A model generated the notes under the pieces. It had not been told where the DNA came from. It saw nothing but the letters and a program-made list of their open reading frames with translations, and made no database searches. From Micromonospora trifolii (lineage in GTDB: Bacteria > Actinomycetota > Actinomycetes > Mycobacteriales > Micromonosporaceae): a stretch of DNA of 52,873 nt. Positions within the stretch are counted from its first letter, which is position 1. Each line of letters opens with the position of its first letter. A program made the translations under genes and the position numbers. Positions 1 through 9,242 of this stretch are shown here, piece after piece. The DNA lies in assembly GCF_022229005.1 (NCBI RefSeq), contig NZ_JAKKFD010000012.1:1-52873 (forward strand). The letters run 5' to 3'.

Positions 1-1653
1 GACGAATGCCGGCGGGCTCGAAGGGCTCTCGTTGGCCGACCGGTCCAGGGCGGTCAGCTGGTAGGTGTAGCGCCGGCCCGGCTCGGCCGAGGCGTCCACC
101 CAGGACTGGACGTTGCCGGGCGTGGCCCGGACGGTGTCGACCAGATGCGCGGCGTCGGCCGTGGCGCACCGGCCGGGCAGCGTGGTGCCGTCGAACCGGT
201 AGATCGCGTACGAGGTGGCGGTGCCGAGCGGACCGACGCCGTCGGCGGGCTGCCGCCAGGTGAGCCGGACCCCGTCGGCTTGCCGGGTCGCCTTGCTGAC
301 CACCGGGAAGAGCAGCGGCCGGGCCGGCAGGTGAGGCATGGCCGGCACCAGCGCCGGGCGTGAGTAGTGCTCGCCCGCGTAGATGTCGGTGGCACCGAGG
401 CGGTTGGCCCGCACCTGCACCGCGGAGAAGTGCACGTTGCCCTGCACCTCCGGGTACGACCGGTTGAGCGTCAGGTGGTCGGACAGCTCACGCGGGTTCT
501 GCCAGTACGGCCCGTACGCCGGGTCGCCGCTCTTGTAGTCGGCCTGGCCGATGTAGAGCTGCACGCGGGTGCCGCGCACCGTCTCGGCCCACCACGGCAC
601 GAGGCGCGCGTAGTCGGCGGCCGGGTACTGGCCGATGTACCAGTAGAGCTGGGGCACCACGTAGTCGATCCACTCCTGCTTGATCCACTTGCGGGTGTCG
701 GCGGAGATGATGTCGTACGACTGGCTGCCTGTGGTGTCCGAGCCGAGCGGGTCGACGGTCTTGTTGCGCCAGATGCCGAACGGGCTGACGCCGAACTTCA
801 CCCACGGCTTCGCCGCCTTGATCTTGCCGTTCATCTCCTGGATCAGCAGGTTGATGTTGTCCCGCCGCCAGTCGGCCCGGTCGGTGAAGCCCCGGTTGTG
901 CGCCGCGAAGGTCGCGTCGTCCGGCACCTGGTACGTACCGCTGGGGTAGGGGTAGAAGTAGTCGTCGAAGTGGACGCCGTCGATGTCGTACCGCTGGACG
1001 GCGTCCATCATGGCGGTCTGGACGAACTCGCGGACCTCGGGAATGCCGGGGTTGTAGTAGAGCCGGCTGCCGGCCACGCCGGCCGGCGGGTAGGCGAAGG
1101 TCCAGTCGGGGTGCTGCTGGGCCGGGTGGCCGGGGGCGAGCTGGGTCAGGTCCGCGCCGGCGCCGCCGGGGGCGGGCATGGAGACGCGGTACGGGTTGAA
1201 CCAGGCGTGGAACTCCAGGTTCCGCTTGTGCGACTCGTCGACCAGGAAGGCCAGTGGGTCCCAGCCCGGGTCCTGGCCGCGTACCCCGGTCAGGTACTCC
1301 GACCAGGGCTCGTACGGTGAGGGCCAGAGCGCGTCGGCGGTGGGCCGGACCTGCACCACGACGGCGTTGTGGTGCAGTCGCTCGGCCAGGTCGAGCAGTT
1401 CGCGGTACTCGGCCTGCTGGGCCGCGATCCGGTCCGGGTTGGTCTGGGACGCCTTGCTGGGCCAGTCGATGTTGACCACGGACGAGATCCACATGGCCCG
1501 GAACTGCCGCTTCGGGGTGGCCGGGTCCGTGCCACAGGTGGCAGTGGTGGTGGTGTCGGCCGCGCTGGGTGCGGCGCTCGCGGGGGTTGCGCTGACGAAC
1601 GCGCCGAGCAGGGCTGCGACCAGCCCGGCGACTCCGAGTCGGGTGGCTTTCAT
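1..1653 (-). CDS. Secreted family-10-like glycoside hydrolase (GHL10/DUF187), 3' end cut by window edge
   Basis: The reading frame is open from an ATG at 1653 down to base 1, giving 551 codons with no stop, so the C-terminus lies outside the window. Residues 1-28 form a signal peptide (MKATRLGVAGL then a hydrophobic run ending in ASA). The core then shows RAMWISSVVNIDWPS and, further on, HFDDYFYPYP, both typical of the GHL10 family, which is known to act on cell-surface or extracellular glycans. The last 100 residues look like a fibronectin type III module (WRQPADGV, SYAIYRFDG, YTYQLTALDRSANES). A purine-rich GAAGGGA lies 8 nt before the ATG and supports the start. The gene diverges from the APC permease. 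The substrate cannot be told from sequence. Confidence 0.88.
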   Translation of the reverse strand, partial: MKATRLGVAGLVAALLGAFVSATPASAAPSAADTTTTATCGTDPATPKRQFRAMWISSVVNIDWPSKASQTNPDRIAAQQAEYRELLDLAERLHHNAVVVQVRPTADALWPSPYEPWSEYLTGVRGQDPGWDPLAFLVDESHKRNLEFHAWFNPYRVSMPAPGGAGADLTQLAPGHPAQQHPDWTFAYPPAGVAGSRLYYNPGIPEVREFVQTAMMDAVQRYDIDGVHFDDYFYPYPSGTYQVPDDATFAAHNRGFTDRADWRRDNINLLIQEMNGKIKAAKPWVKFGVSPFGIWRNKTVDPLGSDTTGSQSYDIISADTRKWIKQEWIDYVVPQLYWYIGQYPAADYARLVPWWAETVRGTRVQLYIGQADYKSGDPAYGPYWQNPRELSDHLTLNRSYPEVQGNVHFSAVQVRANRLGATDIYAGEHYSRPALVPAMPHLPARPLLFPVVSKATRQADGVRLTWRQPADGVGPLGTATSYAIYRFDGTTLPGRCATADAAHLVDTVRATPGNVQSWVDASAEPGRRYTYQLTALDRSANESPSSPPAFV

Positions 1654-1855
1654 GCGGTGTGTCCCTTCGTTGGGGCTCCCGGATGGTTCGCGCGGTGGGC
1701 GGCAAGATTCGCCGTCGATGTCCGCGTTGCTGGTAGGAAATTTTCACAATCTGGCCGTCGCCGCAAGAGTTCGTGGTTGACCAATCGCGCCGCTGGGTAG
1801 CAACGCCGGTCACCGGCCGCCACGGAGGTGGTCGCACGGTGGGAGGGGTGACCGG

Positions 1856-3352
1856 GTGTCCGTGCTGCGCACAAAACCAATCAAGGACGTGATAGCCCAA
1901 GGTGAGGCGGACGGCAGCGACGGCCAGCTGGGGCTGAAGAGGCGGCTCGGCGCTGTCGACCTCACCGGCTTCGGCATCGGCATCGTGATCGGCACCGGCA
2001 TCTTCACCCTCACCGGGATCGAGGCCCGGGACAGCGCCGGGCCCGGCGTGGTGATTTCCTTCGCCATCGCCGGCGTGGTCGCCCTGCTGGCCGCCCTCTG
2101 CTACGCCGAGCTGGCCTCCAGCGTGCCGACCGCCGGCAGCGCCTACACCTACGCGTACGCCACGATGGGCGAGATCGTCGCCTGGATCATCGGCTGGGAC
2201 CTGCTGCTGGAGTTCGCGCTCGGCGCCGCCGTGGTGGCCCGAGGCTGGTCCGGCTACCTCGCCGAACTGCTCGACCTGCCGACCCGCTGGTTCGGCGAGG
2301 AGGGCAGCACTGTCAACGTGGGCGCCATCGCCATCGTGCTGATCCTCGGTGTCGTGGCGATCGTCGGTATCCGGGAATCCGCCCGGATCACCAACCTGCT
2401 GGTGCTGGTCAAGGTGGCCATCTGCGTCTTCGTGGTGGTCGCCGGGCTGTTCTTCGTCAAGGCCGCCAACCTCACCCCGTTCATCCCGCCGGCCGAGCCC
2501 GCCGGGAGCGGCGACGACGGCATCAAGCAGCCGGTCACGCAGGCGCTCTTCGGGCTGGAGCCTTCGGTATTCGGCTTCGTGGGGGTGCTCAGCGCCGCCG
2601 CCGTGGTCTTCTTCGCGTACACCGGCTTCGAGGCCGTGGCCAACCTGGGTGAGGAGACGAAGAAGCCCAAGCGGGACCTCACCCTGGGTCTGCTCGGCAC
2701 GCTGCTGATCTCCACGGTGCTCTACATCGGTGTCTCGCTGGTGGTGGTCGGGATGGTGCCGTACACCGAGATCGACCGGGGCGCCCCGATCGCGTCGGCC
2801 TTCGAGTCGGTCGGCGCGGGCTGGGCGGCCGTGCTGGTCTCCATCGCCGCGGTCGCGGGCCTGACCAGCGTCATCCTGGTCGACCTGGTGGCGATGGGCC
2901 GGATCGGCTTCGCCATCGCCCGGGACGGGCTTATCCCGCCCTCGATCGCGAAGGTGCACCCGCGCTGGGGTACCCCGTACCGGATCTCGGCGATCATGAC
3001 GGTGGCGGTCGCGCTGCTGGCCGGCTTCCTGCCGCTGTCCGCGCTGGCCGACCTGGTCAGCATCGGTGCGCTCTGCGCGTTCGTCCTGGTGTCGGTGGCG
3101 GTGCCGATCCTGCGTCGCAAGCGGCCCGACCTGGAGCGGCCGTTCCGGGTGCCGTTCTCACCGGTGCTGCCGATCGTCTCGGCGCTGGCCTGCTTCTACC
3201 TGATGCTCAACCTGTCGGTGGAGACCTGGCTGCGGTTTCTGGCCTGGATGCTGCTCGGCGCGGTCATCTACTTCGGCTACGGCCACCGCCGCAACCGGCT
3301 GGCCCAGCACGAGCCGGCGGTTGCCCCGGCCCCGCGCGAGCCGACCGCCTGA
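1856..3352 (+). CDS. APC-superfamily amino acid permease (cationic amino acid transporter type)
   Basis: This 498-residue membrane protein carries about twelve hydrophobic segments. It opens with a short cytoplasmic N-terminus followed by the family signature GFGIGIVIGTGIFTLTG, the TM1 substrate-binding break of APC transporters. YAELASSVPTAGSAYTYAY and VFFAYTGFEAVANLGEE match the TM3 and TM6 regions of the YfnA/CAT branch, which takes up amino acids by proton symport. The GTG start at 1856 has GGGAGG ten bases upstream. A weak promoter (TTGACC at 1777, TAGCAA at 1798) can be proposed, but its spacer is short. A strong hairpin follows the stop. The substrate amino acid is not predictable here. 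Confidence 0.92.
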   Translation: MSVLRTKPIKDVIAQGEADGSDGQLGLKRRLGAVDLTGFGIGIVIGTGIFTLTGIEARDSAGPGVVISFAIAGVVALLAALCYAELASSVPTAGSAYTYAYATMGEIVAWIIGWDLLLEFALGAAVVARGWSGYLAELLDLPTRWFGEEGSTVNVGAIAIVLILGVVAIVGIRESARITNLLVLVKVAICVFVVVAGLFFVKAANLTPFIPPAEPAGSGDDGIKQPVTQALFGLEPSVFGFVGVLSAAAVVFFAYTGFEAVANLGEETKKPKRDLTLGLLGTLLISTVLYIGVSLVVVGMVPYTEIDRGAPIASAFESVGAGWAAVLVSIAAVAGLTSVILVDLVAMGRIGFAIARDGLIPPSIAKVHPRWGTPYRISAIMTVAVALLAGFLPLSALADLVSIGALCAFVLVSVAVPILRRKRPDLERPFRVPFSPVLPIVSALACFYLMLNLSVETWLRFLAWMLLGAVIYFGYGHRRNRLAQHEPAVAPAPREPTA

Positions 3353-3359
3353 CCGACAC

Positions 3360-3394
3360 GTGCGGAAGGGCCCAACCTCGGGGCCCTTCCGCAC
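3360..3394. terminator. Bidirectional terminator between APC permease and GH43 gene
   Basis: A perfect 14-bp inverted repeat (GTGCGGAAGGGCCC and its complement) encloses a 7-nt loop. It sits 8 nt after the permease stop and 8 nt from the stop of the convergent GH43 gene, so it can end both transcripts. There is no U-tract, as is common in high-GC actinobacteria. Confidence 0.85.
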
Positions 3395-3401
3395 TACCAG
3401 T

Positions 3402-4430
3402 TCAGGGCCGCGGTTGCGGTGCGGCCGTCGGGCCCTTGAGGACCGGCTTGCCGTCGACCCAGGTCACCTCGTCGAGCCACACCTGCCGACCCGGGTCGGT
3501 GCTGCCCTCCTGGCCGGGCGGCCAGGCGTGGTACAGCAGCCAGGTCCGTCCGTCCTTGACCACCATCGACGCGTGGCCGGGGCCCGAGGCGGCCTCGTTG
3601 CCCTTCAGGATCGGGTTCTCGCCTGCCTTCACACACGGGCCGGTCGGGCTCTCGCAGACCGCGTAGCCCTCGGCGTACTCCGCCCGGTCGTACGCGTTGG
3701 CGGCGAAGAAGAGCAGCAGCCGACCGTCCTGACTGTGGAAGAACGGCCCCTCGATCAGGGTGCCCTCCCACGGCTCGGTCTGCTTCAGCAGCTTCGTCGG
3801 CTCGCCGATGAGGGTCAGGCCGTCGTCGGCGAGGCGCTGCGACCAGAGCCAGGTGTCCACCCCGATTGCGTTGCCGTCGTTCTTCCACAGCAACCACAGG
3901 CTGCCGTCGGTGTCCCGGTACGGGCTGGCGTCGATCGCCCCGCCCAGGTCGGCCTGGCAGATCAGCGGGCCGGCCGCATCGTCGGAGTACGGCCCCTGCG
4001 GCGCGCTGGCCACCGCCCGCCCGACGCACTGCCGCCCGGACTTCCGGCCGGCGACCGTGTAGTAGAGCAGGAACCTGTCCGGGGCGAGCTGGATCGCCTC
4101 GGGCGCCCAGGTCTTGCCGGCGTCCGCCCAGTCCGGCAGCGTCGGCAGGGCGTCCCCGACCTCGGCCCAGTCGACCAGGTCGGTCGAGGTGAGCACCGGG
4201 ACGTTGCGGCCGCCGGAGTTGGTGTGGAACAGGTACCAGGTGTCGCCCACCTGGATCGCCTGGGGGTCTGGGGCATCGGTCTTCACGACAGGGTTGGTGA
4301 ACACGCTGGAGTCGCTCCCGCTGCTCGTTGTGGGGGTGGGTGCGGTGTCGTCGGAGCAGCCCGCAACGAGCAACGCGGCGGCGAGAACGATCGCCGCCGC
4401 GTCACGTCGCCGGGCGGTCGTACGCGTCAT
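3402..4430 (-). CDS. Glycoside hydrolase family 43 lipoprotein (arabinan/arabinoxylan-type)
   Basis: The 342-residue product starts with a basic region, a hydrophobic segment and a lipobox LVAGC (Cys25), so it should be tethered outside the membrane. The five-bladed GH43 fold is indicated by NPVVKTDAPDPQAI (general base about Asp55), DASPYRDTDG (pKa modulator about Asp167) and LIEGPFF (general acid about Glu227). GH43 enzymes hydrolyse alpha-L-arabinofuranosyl or beta-xylosyl bonds. Downstream of arabinofuranosidase and sugar-importer genes, an arabinan-degrading role is the natural inference. Its ATG overlaps the upstream permease stop (ATGA, 4427-4430), which implies translational coupling. 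It is the last gene of the operon. Whether it is endo- or exo-acting is not decided. Confidence 0.9.
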   Translation of the reverse strand: MTRTTARRRDAAAIVLAAALLVAGCSDDTAPTPTTSSGSDSSVFTNPVVKTDAPDPQAIQVGDTWYLFHTNSGGRNVPVLTSTDLVDWAEVGDALPTLPDWADAGKTWAPEAIQLAPDRFLLYYTVAGRKSGRQCVGRAVASAPQGPYSDDAAGPLICQADLGGAIDASPYRDTDGSLWLLWKNDGNAIGVDTWLWSQRLADDGLTLIGEPTKLLKQTEPWEGTLIEGPFFHSQDGRLLLFFAANAYDRAEYAEGYAVCESPTGPCVKAGENPILKGNEAASGPGHASMVVKDGRTWLLYHAWPPGQEGSTDPGRQVWLDEVTWVDGKPVLKGPTAAPQPRP

Positions 4431-5284
4431 CCCTTCAGACCGCTGCGGGAGACACCCTGGATGATGTGCCGCTGGGCCAGCACGAAGAGGATCAGCACCG
4501 GCAGACTGGCCAGCACCGCGCCCGCCATGATCACCGGGTAGTCGGTGACGTACGAGCCCTGGAGCAGGCCCAGGCCCGGCGGCAGGGTGAGCTGCTCCGG
4601 GCTGAACAGCACGAAGATCGGCCAGAGGAAGTCGTTCCAGTTGGTGAGGAACGACAGCACGGCCAGGGTGGCCAGCGCCGGCCTGGACAACGGCAGCACC
4701 ACCTTGTAGAAGATCTGCCACTGGTTGGCGCCGTCGAGCGTGGCGGCCTCTTCCAGCTCGTTCGGGAGCGAGAGGAAGAATTGCCGCAGGAAGAACACGC
4801 CGAACGCGCTGGCCGCGCCGGGCACCACGACCACGGTGAGGGTGTCGATCCAGTTGAGCTGGTCGACGATCAGGAAGTTCGGAATGATCAGCGAGGTCGG
4901 CGGGATGAACAGCGTCCCGACGATCAGTGCGAAGGTCACCCCGCGCCCCCGGAACTTCAACCGGGCCAGGGAGTACGCGGCCATCGAGGCGGTCACCAGC
5001 ACCAACGCCGAGTGCAGCGTGGCGGCCAGCATGCTGTTGAGGAACCAGCGCAGCACCGGGTTGGCCGAGTTGTTGAGGATCTGTTCGTAGCCGTAACCGG
5101 CCAGCGGGTTCGGCAGCCAGCTCGGTGGGATCTGCTGGGCGGCGGTGTAGGTCTTCAGCGAGGTGATGACCATCCACACCAGCGGGACCAGGAAGATCAG
5201 GGCCAGGGCGACCAGAGTGGCGTAGAGCCCGACCCGGCGCAGCCCCGGTGCGGAGCCGTCGGTGGTCGGCGTGGGCGTCGTCAT
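4427..5284 (-). CDS. Carbohydrate ABC transporter permease (MalG type)
   Basis: This 285-residue inner-membrane protein has six predicted helices. It carries the cytoplasmic EAA loop EEAATLDGANQWQIFYKVVL, the contact with the ATPase in CUT1 sugar importers. The N-terminal TM (VALALIFLVPLVWMVITSLK) and the IIQGVSRSGLKG C-terminus are typical of the MalG subunit. It forms a heterodimer with the permease encoded just upstream. The gene follows that permease by 10 nt and overlaps the GH43 lipoprotein gene by 4 nt. With the solute-binding lipoprotein it should import arabino-oligosaccharides; the substrate is inferred from context only. Confidence 0.94.
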   Translation of the reverse strand: MTTPTPTTDGSAPGLRRVGLYATLVALALIFLVPLVWMVITSLKTYTAAQQIPPSWLPNPLAGYGYEQILNNSANPVLRWFLNSMLAATLHSALVLVTASMAAYSLARLKFRGRGVTFALIVGTLFIPPTSLIIPNFLIVDQLNWIDTLTVVVVPGAASAFGVFFLRQFFLSLPNELEEAATLDGANQWQIFYKVVLPLSRPALATLAVLSFLTNWNDFLWPIFVLFSPEQLTLPPGLGLLQGSYVTDYPVIMAGAVLASLPVLILFVLAQRHIIQGVSRSGLKG

Positions 5285-5294
5285 GGCGGTCCCC

Positions 5295-6260
5295 TCAGTC
5301 TTCCTTGTAGCGGAAGAGGCGGAAGTTGGCGATGCTCACGACCGCCAGCAGCAGGGCGAACACGATGCTCATCGCGGCGGCACGACCGGCGTTGTTGTTC
5401 CGCAGGCCCTCCTCGACGATGAACCACACCACAGTGCGGGTCTCCGTGCCGGGTGTGCCCTGGGTGATCAGGAACGACTGGCCGAACATGTTCGCCGAGG
5501 CGAGCACGGTCGTCGTGATCACGAAGAGCAGCACCGGGCGCAGCCCGGGCAGCGTGACGTTCCGGAACCGCTGCCACGCGTTCGCGCCGTCCATGCGGGC
5601 CGCCTCGTACAGCTCCGGCGAGATGTCCTGGAGGCCGGCCAGGTAGATCACCGCGTTGAAGCCGGAGGTCCACCAGACGGTCACCCCGACCAGCGAGATC
5701 CACGCCCACGGCATGTTCGTCACCCAGGGGGTGTCCGACGGCAACCCGACCGCGCCGAGGAGCCGGTTGACCAGGCCCAGGTTGGCGTCGAGCAGGAATC
5801 GCCAGAGCAGGCCGATCACCGCGACACCCAGCACGTACGGCGCGAAGTAGATCGCCCGGAAGAACGTCCGGCCCGGGAAGGAGCGGTTGAGTAGCAGTGC
5901 CAACCCCAGCGGTACGACCACCAGCAGCGGCACCGACAGCACCGTGAAGATCGCGGTGGCCCGGATGCTCTGCCACCAGTCGCCGTAGACGGCGGAGTCG
6001 CTGGAGAAGAGCTGCTTGTAGTTGTCGAACCCGACGAACGGACGGTTGGGCAGCTGGAAGTCCCACTGGTGCACGCTCAGCCAGAGGCCGAGGATGATCG
6101 GCAGCAGGCCGAACACCCCGAACAGGACCAGGTAGGGGGCGAGGAACAGATACGGCGTCGCCCGTCTGGTCCGACCCGCCGAGGCGGCCCGGCGGGCTGC
6201 GTTGGCCGCCGGGGGCGGCGCGTCACCGCGCGCCGCCCCGACCTCGATCACGTCCGCCAC
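5295..6260 (-). CDS. Carbohydrate ABC transporter permease (MalF type)
   Basis: The product has 321 residues with a basic Ala/Arg-rich N-terminal tail, then TM1 (YLFLAPYLVLFGVFGLLPII) and five further helices. The EAA loop reads EAARMDGANAWQRFRNVTL, placing it in the CUT1 family as the MalF partner. The large periplasmic loop after TM1 (QWDFQLPNRPFVGFDNYKQL) is also characteristic. It lies 6 nt from the solute-binding protein gene upstream and 10 nt from the second permease downstream, so the three are one transcription unit. Confidence 0.94.
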   Translation of the reverse strand: MADVIEVGAARGDAPPPAANAARRAASAGRTRRATPYLFLAPYLVLFGVFGLLPIILGLWLSVHQWDFQLPNRPFVGFDNYKQLFSSDSAVYGDWWQSIRATAIFTVLSVPLLVVVPLGLALLLNRSFPGRTFFRAIYFAPYVLGVAVIGLLWRFLLDANLGLVNRLLGAVGLPSDTPWVTNMPWAWISLVGVTVWWTSGFNAVIYLAGLQDISPELYEAARMDGANAWQRFRNVTLPGLRPVLLFVITTTVLASANMFGQSFLITQGTPGTETRTVVWFIVEEGLRNNNAGRAAAMSIVFALLLAVVSIANFRLFRYKED

Positions 6261-6266
6261 GGGGTA

Positions 6267-7598
6267 TCAGCTCCCGTACTTCTTGCGGTTGTCCTCGAGC
6301 TGCTTGTTGGCCTTGGCCACACCGTCGTCCAGCGCCTGCTTGGGCGACTTCTTGCCCAGCGCGGCCTCGTTGAAGGAGTTGTAGAAGGTGGTCATGACCT
6401 CGCCCAGACCCGGGGCCGCAGGCGGGAACGCCGCGTACTCCAGCTCGGGGGCGAGCGACGAGATCTCCGGCAGCGCCTTGAACTCGGCGCCCTCGCGGAC
6501 GGCCTTACGGGCCGGCACCTGGCCGCCCTTCGCCCAGTCCAGTGAGTGCTCGCTGAGCCAGTTGATGAAGACCTTGGCGCCGGAGACCTTGTTGGCGTCG
6601 TTGGCCCGCTGCTTGACGATGGTGAAGTTGTGCGAGTTGGCCCACGCGGCCGGCTTGCTGCCGATCTGCGGGAGCGGAGCGACGCCCCACTGCACCTCGG
6701 GGCTCTTCTTCAGATCGTTGATCTGCCAGATGCCGTTCCAGGTGAAGGCGTTCTTGCCGCTCTTGAACGACAGGTAGTCGGCGTCCTGACCGACGTTGGC
6801 CGGCGAGAAGCCCTGCTTGATCATGTCGACCAGCCACGTGCACGCCTCGACCGCCGGGTCCGAGTTGAAGGTGGCCTTGGCCACGTCCGCGTCGAACAGG
6901 GTGGCGCCCCACTGGTTGAGCAGCGAGTAGAAGGTCATGCCGCCGGTGAACTGGAACGGGCTGACCCAGAAGCCCTGGACGCCGGCCTTCTTCAGCTCGG
7001 TCAGCGCGGCGACGTAGTCGTCCTTGGTCGTCGGCGGCTTGTTCGGGTCCAGGCCGGCCTTCTGCATGACGGTCTTGTTGTAGTAGAAGCCCAACGGGTG
7101 CATGTCCAGCGGAATGCCGTACCGCTTGTTGTTGTAGAGCCCGCCCTTCCACACAGTGGGGGCGAAGTCGCCCTCGGCGAGCTCCAGGTTCTTGGCCACG
7201 TCGTCCAGCTCGGTGATCACGCCGCGGGCGGCGAAGGTGGCGAGCTGGTCCATGTGCATGACGGCGATGTCCGGGCCGTTGCCGCTGGAGGCCGCGCCGG
7301 GGAGCTTGTTGTAGTAGTCCTCCCACTGGTACGTGGCCACCGACACGGCGATGTTCTTGTGCTCGGTGTTGAACTGGTTCACCAGAGCCTTGAAGATCTC
7401 GCCGTCACCGCCGGTGAAGCCGTTCCACAGCTTCAGGTCCACCTTGGGGCCGGTGTACTCCTTGCCCCCGTTGCCCGCGGCGGGGCCGGAGGCGCTGTCA
7501 TCGCCGCCACCGCAGCCCGCGAGGGTCAGCGAGGCTGCGGCGCCGAGTCCGAGACCGAGGCCGAGCAGGCGTCGCCGGCTCATGTCGTTCTGGATCAT
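6267..7598 (-). CDS. Sugar ABC transporter solute-binding lipoprotein, Tat-type signal
   Basis: The 443-residue protein opens with SRRRLLGLGLGLGAAASL followed by LAGCGGG. This combines a twin-arginine motif with a lipobox, so export folded through Tat and lipid anchoring are likely. The rest has the layout of cluster-B sugar-binding proteins (LKLWNGFTGGDGEIFKALV near the N-terminus, GKNAFTWNGIWQIND in the middle). It should capture oligosaccharides for the two permeases encoded downstream. AGGAGA lies 9 nt before the ATG. The 61-nt gap to the GH51 gene holds no clear terminator, consistent with co-transcription. No dedicated ATPase gene follows. Confidence 0.93.
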   Translation of the reverse strand: MIQNDMSRRRLLGLGLGLGAAASLTLAGCGGGDDSASGPAAGNGGKEYTGPKVDLKLWNGFTGGDGEIFKALVNQFNTEHKNIAVSVATYQWEDYYNKLPGAASSGNGPDIAVMHMDQLATFAARGVITELDDVAKNLELAEGDFAPTVWKGGLYNNKRYGIPLDMHPLGFYYNKTVMQKAGLDPNKPPTTKDDYVAALTELKKAGVQGFWVSPFQFTGGMTFYSLLNQWGATLFDADVAKATFNSDPAVEACTWLVDMIKQGFSPANVGQDADYLSFKSGKNAFTWNGIWQINDLKKSPEVQWGVAPLPQIGSKPAAWANSHNFTIVKQRANDANKVSGAKVFINWLSEHSLDWAKGGQVPARKAVREGAEFKALPEISSLAPELEYAAFPPAAPGLGEVMTTFYNSFNEAALGKKSPKQALDDGVAKANKQLEDNRKKYGS

Positions 7599-7659
7599 GC
7601 TTTATCTCTCCTTGAGGGGGAACGGAATGAATTGTGCCTGCTCAGAACCGGTGTGACAC

Positions 7660-9174
7660 CTATGCGTTGGCCGGGCCGAAGCGGAGCACGCTCCAGGACA
7701 CGGCGGGCAGGCGCACTGCGCACCTGCCGCCGTCGGGGGTGGGGGTGGGCAGGTCCCGCGGCGTCACCCGGTCGGGGTCGGCCTCGGTGTTCGTCGCCGT
7801 CGGGTCGGACCCCGCAGCGATGCTCTGGAAGGACAGGCCGGACATGCCCGGCAGGCCGCGCAGATCGATCTCCAGCGAGAGATCGGTGGAGTCCCGGTTG
7901 ACCGCGAAGACGGTCAGCTCGCCGGTCTCCTCGTTGTGTACGGCGACGGTGTCGAGCACCGGCACGTCCCCGTACTTCTTCGTGTCGTAGCGCGGCGACA
8001 CCGGGTCGGTGCGCAGCACGGTGCCCCGGGCGTACCGGGCGGTCAGCGCGAACGGGTGGAAGATGCTCTGCCGCCAGGCGGGGCCGCCGTTGCGGGTGCG
8101 GATCGGCGCGATCACGTTTGCCAGTTGCGCCTGGGCGGCCACGCCGACCCGGTCCGCGTGGCGCAGCAGGGTGATCAGCAGGTCGCCGACGACCACCGCG
8201 TCGACGGCGGTGAAGTCGTCCTCGATCAGCGCCGGAGCCTCGACCCAGCCGCGCCGGTCCAGGTCGGCCTGGAGGCGGGACTCGTACCAGACGTTCCACT
8301 CGTCGAAGGAGATCTTCAGCTTGCGCTTGTGCCGCTGCTTGGCGGCCACGTGGTCGGCGGTCGCGACGACCTCGGTGATGAAGTTGTCCATGTCGACGGC
8401 CGAGGCCAGGATGCTGGCCTGGTCGCCGTCGGACGGGTCGTAGTAGGTGTGCGCCGAGATGTAGTCGACGTGCTCGTAGGTGTGCTCCAGCACCGTCGCC
8501 TCCCAGGAGGCGAAGGTGGGCATCCGCCGGTTGGAGCTGCCGCAGGCGATCAGGCTGATCGATGGGTCGATCATCTTCATCGCGCGGGCGGCCTCGGCGG
8601 CGACCCGGCCGTACTCGTCGGCGGTCTTGTGGCCGACCTGCCACGGGCCGTCCATCTCGTTGCCCAGGCACCACAGTCGCACCCCGTACGGGTCCTCGGC
8701 ACCGTGCTTGCGCCGCAGGTCGGAGAGCTCGGTGCCGCCCGGGTGGTTGGCGTACTCCAGCAGGTCCAGCGCCTCCTGGACACCCCGCGTGCCGAGGTTG
8801 ACCGCCATCATCGGCTCGACATCGGCCTCGGCGGCCCATGTCATGAACTCATCCAGCCCGAACGCGTTGGTCTCGATCGTCTTCCAGGCCAGGTCGAGCC
8901 GGCGGGGCCGGTTGCCGACCGGGCCGGTCCCGTCCTCCCATCGGTAGCCGGAGACGAAGTTGCCGCCCGGGTAGCGGACGACCGAGACGCCCAGCTCACG
9001 GGTCAGGTTCAACACGTCGCGGCGCAGGCCGCGGGAGTCGGCGGTGGGGTGGCCGGGCTCGTAGATGCCGCCGTAGACGCACCGCCCCATGTGCTCGACG
9101 AAGGAGCCGAAGAGGCGTCGGTCGGCCGGGCCGATGGAGAAGGCCGGGTCGATCGTCAGCTGCGCGGTCCGCAA
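7660..9174 (-). CDS. abfA: Intracellular alpha-L-arabinofuranosidase, GH51
   Basis: The protein has no signal peptide and is full length for GH51 (504 residues from the chosen start). CLGNEMDGP carries the acid/base (about Glu173) and ISFDEWNVW the nucleophile (about Glu292); both positions agree with characterised GH51 enzymes. FGSFVEHMGRCVYGGIYEP is the family's N-terminal signature. It releases arabinose from imported arabino-oligosaccharides. I chose the TTG at 9174 because AAGGTGG sits 7 nt upstream. A GTG at 9228 would add 18 residues that lack family similarity and has no ribosome site. This is the first gene of the operon that ends with the GH43 lipoprotein, and it faces the LacI operators. 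Confidence 0.95.
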   Translation of the reverse strand: MRTAQLTIDPAFSIGPADRRLFGSFVEHMGRCVYGGIYEPGHPTADSRGLRRDVLNLTRELGVSVVRYPGGNFVSGYRWEDGTGPVGNRPRRLDLAWKTIETNAFGLDEFMTWAAEADVEPMMAVNLGTRGVQEALDLLEYANHPGGTELSDLRRKHGAEDPYGVRLWCLGNEMDGPWQVGHKTADEYGRVAAEAARAMKMIDPSISLIACGSSNRRMPTFASWEATVLEHTYEHVDYISAHTYYDPSDGDQASILASAVDMDNFITEVVATADHVAAKQRHKRKLKISFDEWNVWYESRLQADLDRRGWVEAPALIEDDFTAVDAVVVGDLLITLLRHADRVGVAAQAQLANVIAPIRTRNGGPAWRQSIFHPFALTARYARGTVLRTDPVSPRYDTKKYGDVPVLDTVAVHNEETGELTVFAVNRDSTDLSLEIDLRGLPGMSGLSFQSIAAGSDPTATNTEADPDRVTPRDLPTPTPDGGRCAVRLPAVSWSVLRFGPANA

Positions 9175-9242
9175 GGGGGTGCCACCTTTCTTCGTGCCGA
9201 TGCTCGGGTGAGCGCGGTCACCGTTCACCCGCTGTCCATCGT

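Noticed and set aside
488..2959. Open frame of 823 codons on the minus strand across the first two genes
   Set aside because: It crosses two real genes in other frames. Its product is Arg/Gly/His/Asp-rich low-complexity sequence with no family motif, a shadow of high-GC codon bias.
9226..9228. GTG at 9228 as start of the arabinofuranosidase
   Set aside because: The TTG at 9174 has a strong ribosome site and the family N-terminus begins there; the extension lies close to the operator.
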